From Archangium primigenium (GTDB taxonomy: Bacteria; Myxococcota; Myxococcia; Myxococcales; Myxococcaceae): a stretch of 64,000 nucleotides of DNA. Location: assembly GCF_016904885.1 (NCBI RefSeq), contig NZ_JADWYI010000001.1, forward strand, positions 1,612,001 through 1,676,000, written 5' to 3'. Both the position numbers and the translations under genes were made by a program. Under the pieces are notes generated by a model. The model was not told the origin of the DNA, made no database searches, and saw only the letters and a program-made list of their open reading frames with translations. The stretch's first letter is position 1. Each line of letters opens with the position of its first letter. This document shows positions 36,617-44,682 of the stretch, one piece after another.

Positions 36617-36957
36617 GCGGCCTCCAGCTCGAGCGTGGTGGACTCGGCGCTGAAGGTCGTCTCCGCCTGGGGCCTGGTGCGCGCCGCGGAGGGCTGGGCC
36701 GTCAGGCGCTCGTCGATGAAGTCCACGAGGCTGCCCACCGTGTCGTGTCCCCGGCGCGACGCCTTGATGTACCAGGGGGTGAACTCGATGTCGGCCACTT
36801 CTTCCTTCAGCCGGGAGATCATCGACTCGAGGTGGAACGAGTCCATCCCCAGGTCGTAGGTCATCGAGGCGAACTCCGCGACGTCATCCGGAAAGAGGCC
36901 CGTATGGGTTCCGAGGACGATGTTGCGCACGTGATCCAGAATTTCTTGCCGGTGCAT
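36613..36957 (-). CDS. Acyl carrier protein (cassette 2)
   Basis: The start at 36957 follows AGGAG by 6 bases and gives 114 residues. The phosphopantetheine Ser is Ser 40 in TYDLGMDSFHLESM; Phe and His replace the more common Leu/Met after the Ser. Residues 50-90 (EEVADIEFTPWYIKASRRGHDTVGSLVDFIDERL region) complete the helical domain, and the last 25 residues are a flexible tail. It is the first gene of cassette 2, directly behind a putative promoter with a dyad element. Confidence 0.88.
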   Translation of the reverse strand: MHRQEILDHVRNIVLGTHTGLFPDDVAEFASMTYDLGMDSFHLESMISRLKEEVADIEFTPWYIKASRRGHDTVGSLVDFIDERLTAQPSAARTRPQAETTFSAESTTLELEAA

Positions 36958-37020
36958 GTGGATCTCCTGCCTCGGGGCAATCGGCGACGGGGTGGGGGAA
37001 CTTCCCCTGTCACGCGTCCC

Positions 37021-37057
37021 AGAGTACAGGCCTGTAACTCGGGTGGTCAAGCTGTAA
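37021..37057 (-). promoter_or_regulatory. Putative promoter/operator of cassette 2
   Basis: On the minus strand TTGACC (37045-37050) and TACTCT (37021-37026) are spaced by 18 bases upstream of the ACP start. A perfect 12-base palindrome, TACAGGCCTGTA (37025-37036), overlaps the -10 end of this pair, and its half-site CTGTAA (37032-37037) recurs 20 bases away (37052-37057). Two helical turns between half-sites suggest a regulator-binding region. The -10 is weak (3 of 6). Confidence 0.4.
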
Positions 37058-37098
37058 TATTTAAGCGGAGCCGGAAAATTGACGGATGCCAGGGCACT

Positions 37099-38898
37099 TT
37101 ATTCAACGTGGTACTGCTCCGCTACCCGACTGACCTGATTGGATACTTTTTGCAGCATGTCGGCGGCCTCCTGGGTGGACTCGAGGCGATCCAGGGCCTG
37201 GTCCATGCTGCGCGACAGGTCGGCCACGGCGTTGAAGATTTGAGTGAAGCCGGCGTTCTGCTGGCTCACGGCGGCGGTGATCTGCGTGACCGCCTCGGAG
37301 CTGTCGTTCACCATGAGGGACAGCTGGCGCAGGCTGTTGCCGGAGGTCTTCACCTTGTCCAGGCCGCCCTCGACCTGGGCGGTGCTCACGTCCGTCATGG
37401 CCACGGCGTCACCAATGGCGTTGCCCACCTCGTCCAGGATGGAACTGATGCGACTGGTGGAGCGGATGGACTGGTCGGCGAGCATGCGGATCTCCCGCGC
37501 CACCACGCCAAAACCCTTGCCGTGCTCCCCCGAGCGCACCGCCTCGATGGCGGCGTTGAGCGCGAGCATGTTGGACTGGTCCGCCAGGTCCTTCACCGTC
37601 TGGGTGATCTCCCCGATCTGCACGGCGCTCGCCTGCAGGCGCTCCATCTTGCCGCGGATGGCGAACACCGAGTCGCGGATGGCGCTGAAGCCCTCGATGG
37701 TCTGCTCGATGGCGAGCGTGCCGGCGCGGCTGAGCTCCTCGGCGTGGCGCACCACGTCGAGCACCGCCTCGGCGCGGTGGGCGGTGAGGTCCGACGTCTG
37801 CTTGATCTCCTGGGCGGTGACGTTGGTCTCCTGGATGGCGGTGGCCTGGGTGGTGAGGGCCAGGCGCTGGGCCTCGTTGGCGTGGCGCAGGGTGGCGCCC
37901 GCCTCGCCGAGCTGGGCGGCGGATTGCTGGAGCGCGCGGGGCAGGGCGCTCAATTGCAGCACCACGGCGTTGAGCCCGAAGGCCAGGTCGCCCACCTCGT
38001 CGGTGGACACCCAGTGGGGCGGACGCACGCGGCCCACGCTCAGCCCCTCGATGGCCTGCAGCACCGCGAGCGAGCCGCGCTCCTGCCGGCGCGCGAGCAT
38101 CCACGCGGACAGGGTGGCGAGCACGAGCAGCATGACGACGAGCATGGCCACCGGGAAGCTCAGCTCGGAGAGCAGGGACGTGCCCATGCTCTCGATCATG
38201 AAGGCCGCCTGGTGCTGGCCCGCGGCCTGGAGGTCCTCGATGTAGTGGCGCTGGACGTTCTCCGTCTGCACCGCCACGGTGAGGCCGCCCAGGACGATGA
38301 GCGACAGCACGCACACGGCGAAGGCGTAGGGCAGGAACCAGGACTGGCGCATCCAGAAGAAGCCGCCCCCCACCACGTGCAGGTGGGGCCGACGCCCCTG
38401 CTCCTCGAGCGCCACGGGCAGGGCGAGCTGCTCGATGATCATCCCCGCGGGGAAGGCGAGCAAGAGGCCCACGGACAGGCCAATGGCGCTGCCGCCGAGG
38501 ACGAGCCAGGGGCTCTTGTCGAACTCGAGGCACACCATGCTGCAGAAGAAGCAGGCCCCGAAGGTGTAGGAGCCCGCCATCACGTAGAAGGCGATGCGCC
38601 AGGGCAGCTGCAACAGGCGGCCGAGCCGCATGCCCGCGGGCTCCCCGGGCTCCTCGTGCATCGCGCGCCGACACAGGGCCCGGATGAGCAGGGGCGGGTA
38701 CGTCACCCCGAAGATGAGGATGGTGGGCAGCGCGAACCAGAGGACGGACTGGGTGGCCTGCTCGCCGCGCAGGCCCAGCACCATGCCCAGCATGTAGCAG
38801 ACGAAGGGCGCCGGAGGCATGGCGCACAGGCGCAGGCGCGCGTCGATGATGCCTGCCAGGGAGCGCGCGGTGTGTGTCGACGGGGGAGAGGACGCCAT
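37099..38898 (-). CDS. Methyl-accepting chemotaxis-type protein with multi-helix membrane N-terminus
   Basis: The start at 38898 gives 599 residues beginning [20 protein letters not shown]; upstream codons are arginine-rich and unlikely. The first 310 residues hold six or so membrane helices (e.g. [46 protein letters not shown]) rather than the usual two. A short HAMP-like stretch precedes a methyl-accepting signalling domain that ends near residue 585. Its CheW/CheA-binding hairpin is present ([20 protein letters not shown]). The periplasmic loops are small, so it may sense a membrane or cytoplasmic signal. It would feed a Che-type phosphorelay for gliding or gene control. Confidence 0.9.
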   Translation of the reverse strand: MASSPPSTHTARSLAGIIDARLRLCAMPPAPFVCYMLGMVLGLRGEQATQSVLWFALPTILIFGVTYPPLLIRALCRRAMHEEPGEPAGMRLGRLLQLPWRIAFYVMAGSYTFGACFFCSMVCLEFDKSPWLVLGGSAIGLSVGLLLAFPAGMIIEQLALPVALEEQGRRPHLHVVGGGFFWMRQSWFLPYAFAVCVLSLIVLGGLTVAVQTENVQRHYIEDLQAAGQHQAAFMIESMGTSLLSELSFPVAMLVVMLLVLATLSAWMLARRQERGSLAVLQAIEGLSVGRVRPPHWVSTDEVGDLAFGLNAVVLQLSALPRALQQSAAQLGEAGATLRHANEAQRLALTTQATAIQETNVTAQEIKQTSDLTAHRAEAVLDVVRHAEELSRAGTLAIEQTIEGFSAIRDSVFAIRGKMERLQASAVQIGEITQTVKDLADQSNMLALNAAIEAVRSGEHGKGFGVVAREIRMLADQSIRSTSRISSILDEVGNAIGDAVAMTDVSTAQVEGGLDKVKTSGNSLRQLSLMVNDSSEAVTQITAAVSQQNAGFTQIFNAVADLSRSMDQALDRLESTQEAADMLQKVSNQVSRVAEQYHVE

Positions 38899-39054
38899 GT
38901 TCTTCGGGCCAGGGGCGGGGCGGCGAGGGAGGGGGCAACACGGCCGCCGGATGAAGGCCTCATCGGCCACCCAGACGCTATCACCATACGCGGCGGCGTG
39001 AGCGGGGGGCACCCGAGGGGTTTCACGCCGGGTCGCGGGTGGACCCGCGCCCCG

Positions 39055-39795
39055 TCACAGCTTGAGGCGCTTGAAGACGCGCTCGGGAATGCCACGGATG
39101 AGGAACATGATGGGCCGCCAGAAGTCGGGCAGATACACCTCGTCCCGGCCCGCGTCCACGGCCCGGAGCAGGCCGCGCGCCACGGCCTCGGGCGAGGCGA
39201 ACAAGGGGTTCTTCTTCACGGCGGCCGTCATCGGTGTGTCCACGAAGCCCGGCTTCACCGTCACCACCGCCACGCCCGCGGGGGCCAGGCGGTTGCGCAG
39301 GCCCTGGAGGAACACCGTCAGCGCGCCCTTGGAGGCGCCATAGACGTAGTTGCTCTGCCGCCCGCGGTCGCCCGCCACCGAGGAGATGACCACGAGCGTG
39401 CCCGTCCGTTGGGACTCGAAGCGGTTGGCCAGCGGCGTGAGCAGCGACACCGCGCTCAGGAAGTTGGTGCGCAGCACCTTCTCCGTCTCCGCGTACGAGC
39501 CCTGGGCCTGGGCCTGGTCCCCGAGGATGCCGTGGGCGAGCAGCGCGCCGTCCAGACCCGCGAGCGCCGCCTCGGCGCGTGCCACCAGGGCCTCGTGCTG
39601 GGACAGGTCGTCCAGGTCCAGCACCTCGGTCTCCACGCGCGAGGCGCCCCGGGTCCGGGCATCCCGGGCCACGGCCTCGAGCCGCTCGGCGTGCCGGCCC
39701 ACCAGGTACAGCGCGACGCCCCGGGCCGACAGGAGCCGCACCGTGGCCTGGGCGATGGCGCTCGTGGCGCCGAGGACGAGAACCTTTTTCATCAT
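39055..39795 (-). CDS. dprE2: SDR oxidoreductase, DprE2-like
   Basis: The 246-residue short-chain dehydrogenase has the NAD(P) motif VLVLGATSAIAQATVRLL at the N-terminus, catalytic Ser near VISSVAGDRGRQSN and the YGASKGAL Tyr-x3-Lys (YVYGASKGALTVF). Size, motif spacing and the PGFVDTPM segment match DprE2, which reduces the 2-keto polyprenyl-phosphoryl intermediate in arabinose donor biosynthesis. It is the last gene of a three-gene operon; the DprE1-like gene ends 9 bases upstream. The DprE2 name rests partly on that neighbour. Confidence 0.85.
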   Translation of the reverse strand: MMKKVLVLGATSAIAQATVRLLSARGVALYLVGRHAERLEAVARDARTRGASRVETEVLDLDDLSQHEALVARAEAALAGLDGALLAHGILGDQAQAQGSYAETEKVLRTNFLSAVSLLTPLANRFESQRTGTLVVISSVAGDRGRQSNYVYGASKGALTVFLQGLRNRLAPAGVAVVTVKPGFVDTPMTAAVKKNPLFASPEAVARGLLRAVDAGRDEVYLPDFWRPIMFLIRGIPERVFKRLKL

Positions 39796-39804
39796 GCGCG
39801 GTAT

Positions 39805-41121
39805 CTAGCGCGCGCCATTCACCCGGCGCCAGAAGGATGAGGAGAACGCCGGGTCCACGTAACCCCGGAAGCGCTCGTGCTCGGGGTAGTAGGCGCGGAA
39901 GCTCTCCGGGCTCATGCGCGAGTCCTTGGCCGGGTACACGCGGCCCCCGGCCCGGCGGGTGAGGGCGTCCAGCTCGTCCACGAGGCGCAAGGTGCGCTCG
40001 CCCCGGTGGGCGAAGTCCAGCGCGAGCGAGAAGCCCCGCTGGGGAAAGCTCATCCACCCCGGCGAGGGCAGCGCCCCGTACACCTTGAGCACGGTGAGAA
40101 AGGAGGGCATGCCGCTGTGCGCGCTGCGGTCGAGCACCTCGCGCAGGGCGTCCGTGCCCGCGAGCGTCATGGGCACGCCGCACTGGAATTGGAGGAAGCC
40201 CTGGCGCCCGTAGATGCGGTTCCAGCCGTGCACCGCGTCCAGCGGGTAGAAGAACGGCTCGTAGTGCACGAGCCCCTGGGGCCGCAGGCGGTACTGGAGG
40301 GCGTTGAAGGCCGCCACGGACACGCGGTTGAGCGCGAACTGGGGGAAGTCGAAGGGAATCTGGAGCCGAGGGGCGGGCGCGCGCGTGCGGGGCACGGCGT
40401 CCAGCTGGGGCGGCGCGTGATCACCCCGGTAGAACAGGCCGCGGCCGAGGTGGCGTCCCCGCGCGAGGCTGTCCACCCAGGCCACGTTGAACTCGAAGTC
40501 GCGCTCGGACGCCTCGAGCAGGGCGAGGAAGCCCTCCAGGTTCTCGAAGGGGACCGTCTCCTGGAGGATGTAGGGGGTGCTCACGCGCCGCAGCTGCAGC
40601 TCCGCCCAGGTGACGAGCCCGGTGAGCCCGAGCCCTCCGATGGTGGCGCCGAACCAGTCCGCGTTCTGCGTGGGCGAGCACTCCCGGCGCGAGCCGTCCG
40701 AGCGCAACAGCTCGAAGCGGCGCAGGTGCCGGCCGAAGGTGCCCTCGCGCACGTGGTTCTTGCCGTGCACGTCGTTGGCGATGGCGCCGCCCACGGTGAC
40801 GAACTTCGTGCCCGGCGTCACCGGCAGGAACCAGCCCTGGGGCACCACCAGCCGGAGGATGGCGTCCAGCGTGACGCCGGACTCGCAGCGCAGCACGCCC
40901 GTGGCGGGGTCGAAGCCGAGGAAGTGGTCCAGCCGCTCCGTGGTCAGCAGCGCGCCGCCCTCGTTGCGGCACGCGTCGCCGTAGCTGCGGCCCAGGCCAT
41001 GGGGCAGCAGCGAGCCGCCCGGCGGGGGCTCGGGCAGGGCCTCGCTCGCCCACGACACGGGGTGCTCCCGCTCCGCCGTCACGCGCGGGTGACGTCCCCA
41101 GGATGTCCGCTCCCTCTTCAT
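39805..41121 (-). CDS. dprE1: FAD-linked oxidase, DprE1-like
   Basis: This 438-residue flavoprotein has the FAD-binding PP-loop signature LLPHGLGRSYGDACRN at residue 37, TPGTKFVTVGGAIANDVHGKNH near 104 and IGGLGLTGLVTWAEL near 160. The C-terminal half has the ALO-type substrate domain (YGRQGFLQFQCGVP). Length and motifs match DprE1, which oxidises decaprenyl-phosphoryl-ribose. The catalytic His and Lys regions look intact, although I cannot align the active-site residue (Cys 387 in M. tuberculosis) with confidence. It sits between the UbiA-like and DprE2-like genes with gaps of 13 and 9 bases. Confidence 0.88.
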   Translation of the reverse strand: MKRERTSWGRHPRVTAEREHPVSWASEALPEPPPGGSLLPHGLGRSYGDACRNEGGALLTTERLDHFLGFDPATGVLRCESGVTLDAILRLVVPQGWFLPVTPGTKFVTVGGAIANDVHGKNHVREGTFGRHLRRFELLRSDGSRRECSPTQNADWFGATIGGLGLTGLVTWAELQLRRVSTPYILQETVPFENLEGFLALLEASERDFEFNVAWVDSLARGRHLGRGLFYRGDHAPPQLDAVPRTRAPAPRLQIPFDFPQFALNRVSVAAFNALQYRLRPQGLVHYEPFFYPLDAVHGWNRIYGRQGFLQFQCGVPMTLAGTDALREVLDRSAHSGMPSFLTVLKVYGALPSPGWMSFPQRGFSLALDFAHRGERTLRLVDELDALTRRAGGRVYPAKDSRMSPESFRAYYPEHERFRGYVDPAFSSSFWRRVNGAR

Positions 41122-41134
41122 GGCCCGTCCTCCG

Positions 41135-42457
41135 TCAGGATGCGATCAGCAGCACGGCCGCGGCGATGCCGCCCACCGCATAGCTCACCTTGTCCCGGAG
41201 CGCGAACACGAGCGGGTCCTCGTTCACCTCGCCCCGGTGCGCGAGCAGCCACACCCGGCCCACCCAGTACATCATCAGCGGGCAGAGCAGCCACAGGCGC
41301 TCGGGGTGGTGGTAGAGCACCGTGACTTCCTTGCTGGTGATGTAGAGCGCGAGCACCAGCACCGCGAGGTAGCCGCTGGCCACGCCCAGCGAGGACAACT
41401 GCTCGTAGTCGCTCGCCATGTAGCCGCGTCCGGGGGCCGCGGTCTCGTTGGCCAGGCGCAGCCGCCGCACCTCGCTCAGCCGCTTGACGAGCGCGAGCGA
41501 CAGGAAGAGGAACATGGAGAAGGTGAGCAGCCAGCTCGACGTGGGCACGCCCACCGCGAGCGCGCCGCCGAAGATGCGCACCGTGTACAGCCCGGCGAGC
41601 ACCAGCACGTCCATCATCACCACCTGCTTGAGATAGAACGAGTAGGCGAGGGTGATGGCGTAGTAGGTGCCGAGCAGGGCGAGGAACTCGCGGGGCACGA
41701 GCAGCGCCACCGCCACGCCGGTGCCCAGGAGGCCCAGGCCCAGCCAGGGTCCGGCCCCGAGCGACAAGTCCCCCGCGGCGAAAGGCCGCCGCCGCTTGGT
41801 CGGATGCCGACGGTCCGCGTCCAGGTCCAGCAAGTCGTTGAGCACGTAGACGCTGGAGGCGCACAGGCTGAACGCGAGGAAGGCCAGGAGCGCCTGCACG
41901 AGCAGCGGCGCCTGGGTGAGCTTGTGCGCGGCCATCAGCGGCACGAAGACGAGCACGTTCTTGGCCCACTGGTGCACGCGCAGGGCCTTGAGCAGGGCGC
42001 GGGGTCGGGCCTGGGCGAGGGGCCGCGCCTCCTCGTGCGCCTCGCCCACGGCCTCGCGCAGGCGGGCCGCGCGGTGCGCGCCGCTCAGGAGCCGCTCGCC
42101 GTCGCTGGCCAGCACTTGGTCGAAGAGGCCCAGGTGCGCGGCCACCGCCTCGGCCACGCGCTGGTCCGCCCGCGTGGCGAGCACCAGGCGGCGGCCCTGG
42201 GCCTTCGCCTCGGTGAGCCGGGACACCAGCGCCTCGTCATAGGGCAGCCGGCTCACGTCCAGTTCCACGTGCCGGGCCAGCTCCGCGCGCAGCACGGCCT
42301 CGCCCCGCAGGCGCCAGCCCAGGGCCCGGGGCAGGAGGTGGGGCCGACGCTTGAGCAGCCGCACGAGCCCCTCGTGGAGGGTGTCCGTGCGCATGAGGAC
42401 TCCCTCCAACTCGACGACCAGCGGGGCAGGGGGAGGGACAGGAGCGGGCATGGCCAT
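41135..42457 (-). CDS. UbiA-family polyprenyl-phosphate phosphoribosyltransferase with degenerate HAD domain
   Basis: The 440-residue protein fuses a HAD-like N-terminus (about 1-150) to a UbiA prenyltransferase with nine or so helices. UbiA motif 1 is intact: NDLLDLDAD at residues 207-215, then RRHPTKRRRP. HAD motif I, normally D-x-D-G-T, reads VELEGVL: the nucleophilic Asp is Glu 16 and the second Asp is Glu 18. The LATRAD Thr (95) remains, but no GDSRAD-like motif IV is present between the ASDG segment (118-121) and the UbiA start (LLKALRVHQWAKN). It probably transfers phosphoribose to polyprenyl phosphate and heads the DprE1-DprE2 operon. The phosphatase step must be elsewhere. Confidence 0.87.
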   Translation of the reverse strand: MAMPAPVPPPAPLVVELEGVLMRTDTLHEGLVRLLKRRPHLLPRALGWRLRGEAVLRAELARHVELDVSRLPYDEALVSRLTEAKAQGRRLVLATRADQRVAEAVAAHLGLFDQVLASDGERLLSGAHRAARLREAVGEAHEEARPLAQARPRALLKALRVHQWAKNVLVFVPLMAAHKLTQAPLLVQALLAFLAFSLCASSVYVLNDLLDLDADRRHPTKRRRPFAAGDLSLGAGPWLGLGLLGTGVAVALLVPREFLALLGTYYAITLAYSFYLKQVVMMDVLVLAGLYTVRIFGGALAVGVPTSSWLLTFSMFLFLSLALVKRLSEVRRLRLANETAAPGRGYMASDYEQLSSLGVASGYLAVLVLALYITSKEVTVLYHHPERLWLLCPLMMYWVGRVWLLAHRGEVNEDPLVFALRDKVSYAVGGIAAAVLLIAS

Positions 42458-42585
42458 GGCGGAGCGGCCCGGACCGTAGCGCAGGCGGGGCCCGGCAAGG
42501 GCCGCATTCGTCCCGCCCGGGTGTTCTCGGACGCGCGAGTCGGAGCGTTCCCGAGGACATCTGAAGCGTATGCGCCGTTCTGAGC

Positions 42586-42604
42586 AATCAGACTAGAATC
42601 AGAC
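42586..42604 (+). repeat. Direct repeat upstream of metzincin-like lipoprotein
   Basis: AATCAGAC occurs at 42586-42593 and again at 42597-42604, one helical turn apart (11 bases), with TAG between. The second copy ends two bases before the ATG at 42607. The pair could be a regulator-binding site; the region is AT-rich for this genome. Confidence 0.4.
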
Positions 42605-42606
42605 GG

Positions 42607-43080
42607 ATGAGGAAGAGCCGTGGACTGTCCCGATCATGGTCGCTCGCCTGGATGTTGGCCCTCTGGAGTGTGGGGTGCTCCGCGCCGCGCGTGCTGACCG
42701 GCACCCCGATGAACACCACGACCTGCTCGGAGCTGCCCACGGTCGAGGAGTGCCGGAGCGCGGCGGACGTCATCGACGATGTGTGTCTTCGCGACTGCGT
42801 GGTGGCCCAGTGCGCGGGAATCCAGGTCGATTGTGGCGAGCGGGTCCAGGAGAAATGCAAGCAGCTGAATGAGCAACGCGGGGCGCGCGTGGGCGGATTC
42901 GTGGTCCGGTCCGCCCAGACGTGCCTGCTGCCCAAGGCGGAGATTGGCTGGTGTCGGCTTCCCATGTCACGAGACTGTCGTGCCAAGGCGATGGTGCATG
43001 AGTTGGCGCACGCGTGTGGATGGAGTCACGGCGAGGGCGGCAACGTCCCGGGAGAGGGAGGGCGACTGCGATGCATGTGA
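42607..43080 (+). CDS. Small Cys-rich lipoprotein with metzincin zinc motif
   Basis: This 157-residue protein has a lipoprotein signal ending VGC (Cys 24). Eleven or so further Cys residues are spread over residues 40-156. Near the C-terminus is a full metzincin-type motif, H-E-L-A-H-A-C-G-W-S-H (His 131, Glu 132, His 135, Gly 138, His 141). A short Gly-rich stretch (GEGGNVPGEGG) follows and the protein ends CM. At this length it lacks a typical catalytic N-terminal subdomain and Met-turn helix, so activity is uncertain. It overlaps the next lipoprotein gene by 10 bases. Confidence 0.75.
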   Translation: MRKSRGLSRSWSLAWMLALWSVGCSAPRVLTGTPMNTTTCSELPTVEECRSAADVIDDVCLRDCVVAQCAGIQVDCGERVQEKCKQLNEQRGARVGGFVVRSAQTCLLPKAEIGWCRLPMSRDCRAKAMVHELAHACGWSHGEGGNVPGEGGRLRCM

Positions 43081-43628
43081 ATCGTCTGGCGACCGGAGGG
43101 CTCGTGGTCCTGCTGTGCCTTCCCGCGTGCAGGCTCCTTCCCTTCTTGGGCCGCGCGGAGGACCCCGCCGCGGCGCCCGCGCGAGAGGACGCTTCCGCTC
43201 GCGCGGTGTTGGAGCTCCAGAACATGCGGTTCGATGGTGAGCGCCTGTCGGGACGTCTCCTCGTGGGCGTCGAGACGGGCTCGATCACCTTCGACCGACG
43301 GCTCGTGGAGAATGTATCGGTGGAGTTGAAGTCCATCGTGGACTGCACGAACGGTCAGCCGCTCGCGTTCCTCGAGGTGGATTCCTTCCCCGCGCCGCCC
43401 GAGCCGGACGAACTGCTCACGTTGACGCCGGGCTACTGGTACGGCGCCGACGTACGCTTCGCCTTGTTCGACACGCACTTCACGGGCCCCGCCCTGCCGG
43501 AGTGCTTCGCGGGCGAACTCCGGCTGCGGACCGAAAGCGGGCACATCCCGGGTCGGCTCCCCCTCCGCGTCGAGCGGAGCGTGAAGCCTCCGCCCCCCGC
43601 CGATGCGGCGGGCGCGCCCGCGCCGTGA
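43071..43628 (+). CDS. Lipoprotein (hypothetical)
   Basis: The ATG at 43071 gives 185 residues beginning MHVNRLATGGLVVLLCLPAC, a clear lipoprotein signal. The mature domain is beta-rich (LELQNMRFDGERLSGRLLVG, DRRLVENVSVELKSIV) with Cys residues near 95 and 145, and the last 18 residues are Pro/Ala-rich. No family is recognised. It overlaps the metzincin-like lipoprotein gene by 10 bases, so the two are co-translated and may act together at the cell surface. Confidence 0.75.
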   Translation: MHVNRLATGGLVVLLCLPACRLLPFLGRAEDPAAAPAREDASARAVLELQNMRFDGERLSGRLLVGVETGSITFDRRLVENVSVELKSIVDCTNGQPLAFLEVDSFPAPPEPDELLTLTPGYWYGADVRFALFDTHFTGPALPECFAGELRLRTESGHIPGRLPLRVERSVKPPPPADAAGAPAP

Positions 43629-43645
43629 GGCGGGCGCCCGCTCAC
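43625..43645. terminator. Palindrome over convergent stop codons
   Basis: GTGA at 43625-43628, GCGGGC at 43630-43635, then GCCCGC and TCAC to 43645 form a palindrome with one bulged G. It includes the stop codons of both the lipoprotein gene (plus) and the methyltransferase gene (minus, ends at 43642). The short loop makes it a weak terminator candidate. Confidence 0.35.
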
Positions 43646-44682
43646 TCCGGCCGGGCGATGACGAGCGTCTGCAGGGGCACGTGGCGCATGGGCTTGGCGC
43701 TCTCGATGCGGAAGCCCGCGTCCGCGAGGAAGCCCTCCATCGCCGCGGGGGTGTAGGCCGCCGCCTTCGAGGTCAGGAAGTAGTGCAGGCCAATGAGCGG
43801 CGCGGCGCTCGAGGGCTTGTCCTCGTCCTCGCGCAGGTACTCCAGCACCGCGAGCGTGCCCTTGGGCTTGAGCGCCGCGCGGGCCCGGCGCAAGAGGGCC
43901 ACGTTCTGCGCGGGCGACAGGTGGTGCACCACCTGGAAGAGCAGCACCGCGTCATACGGGCCGCCCAGGTCCGCGGTGAGGATGTCCCCCTCGCGGTGCG
44001 TCACCAGGTGTCCGAGCCCCTCCTGGGCGATGATCTCCCGGCCCACCCGCACGCTGCCCTCCAGGTCCAGCACCGTGGCGTGCAGCCCCCGGTTGCGTCG
44101 GCACAGCTCCGCGGCGAACCAGCCGTGCGCGCCGCCCAGGTCCAACACCTCGCTGGCGCCTCGGGGCAGGGGAATGGCGCGCGACACCTCGGGCGCGCTC
44201 AGCCGCGCCATCTGGAACATGGCGAGGATGTAGGAGCGCCAGCGCGGATCCTCGGGGGCGAACTGGTGGATGTCCACCGCCTCGCCCGAGCGCACGGCCT
44301 GCTCCATCTGGCTCCACCACTCCCACTGGGTGTAGTTGAAGTCCAGGAAGCCGCCCACGTACTGGGACGAGCGGGGATCCAACCAGCGCCGCGCCCGATC
44401 CGCCATCCGGTAGCGGCCCTTCTTGCGCTCCACCGCCTCGCACGCCTCCAGCGCCTCCAGGAGCGCGCGCGTGCCCTCGGGCGACAAGGACAGCCGCGCC
44501 GCCAGCTCCTCCACCGTGGCCGAGCCGTCCGCGAGCGCGGAGAACACCCCCAGGCGCTCGCCGGCCATGAGCGTGCGCGACGCCATCATCCCGAAGAAGG
44601 CCTGGGCCAGGGGCTGGGGCGCCAGGTTGAACCAGTCCGCGAAGCGCTCCAGCAGGTTGTCCGCCTTGAGCCCGAGCCTCAT
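43642..44682 (-). CDS. SAM-dependent methyltransferase, O-methyltransferase family 2 type
   Basis: The start at 44682 gives 346 residues. Residues 20-100 form a winged-helix dimerisation domain (LFNLAPQPLAQAFFGMMASRTL, then SLSPEGTRALLEALEA). The SAM domain starts near 185 with motif I VLDLGGAHGWFAAEL; YDAVLLFQVVHHLSP and RAALKPKGTLAVLEY follow. This is the architecture of small-molecule O-methyltransferases such as those in polyketide and quinone tailoring. Its start overlaps the stop of the upstream small secreted-protein gene by four bases. The substrate is unknown; the PKS cassettes are 7 kb away. Confidence 0.88.
   Translation of the reverse strand: MRLGLKADNLLERFADWFNLAPQPLAQAFFGMMASRTLMAGERLGVFSALADGSATVEELAARLSLSPEGTRALLEALEACEAVERKKGRYRMADRARRWLDPRSSQYVGGFLDFNYTQWEWWSQMEQAVRSGEAVDIHQFAPEDPRWRSYILAMFQMARLSAPEVSRAIPLPRGASEVLDLGGAHGWFAAELCRRNRGLHATVLDLEGSVRVGREIIAQEGLGHLVTHREGDILTADLGGPYDAVLLFQVVHHLSPAQNVALLRRARAALKPKGTLAVLEYLREDEDKPSSAAPLIGLHYFLTSKAAAYTPAAMEGFLADAGFRIESAKPMRHVPLQTLVIARPE

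Noticed and set aside
32624-36859. A 1411-codon open frame on the plus strand
   Set aside because: It runs antisense to the metalloprotease, FAAL, PKS and ACP genes, all of which have clear family motifs. Its translation is a low-complexity Arg/Gly/His/Ala mixture typical of shadow frames in 70% GC DNA.
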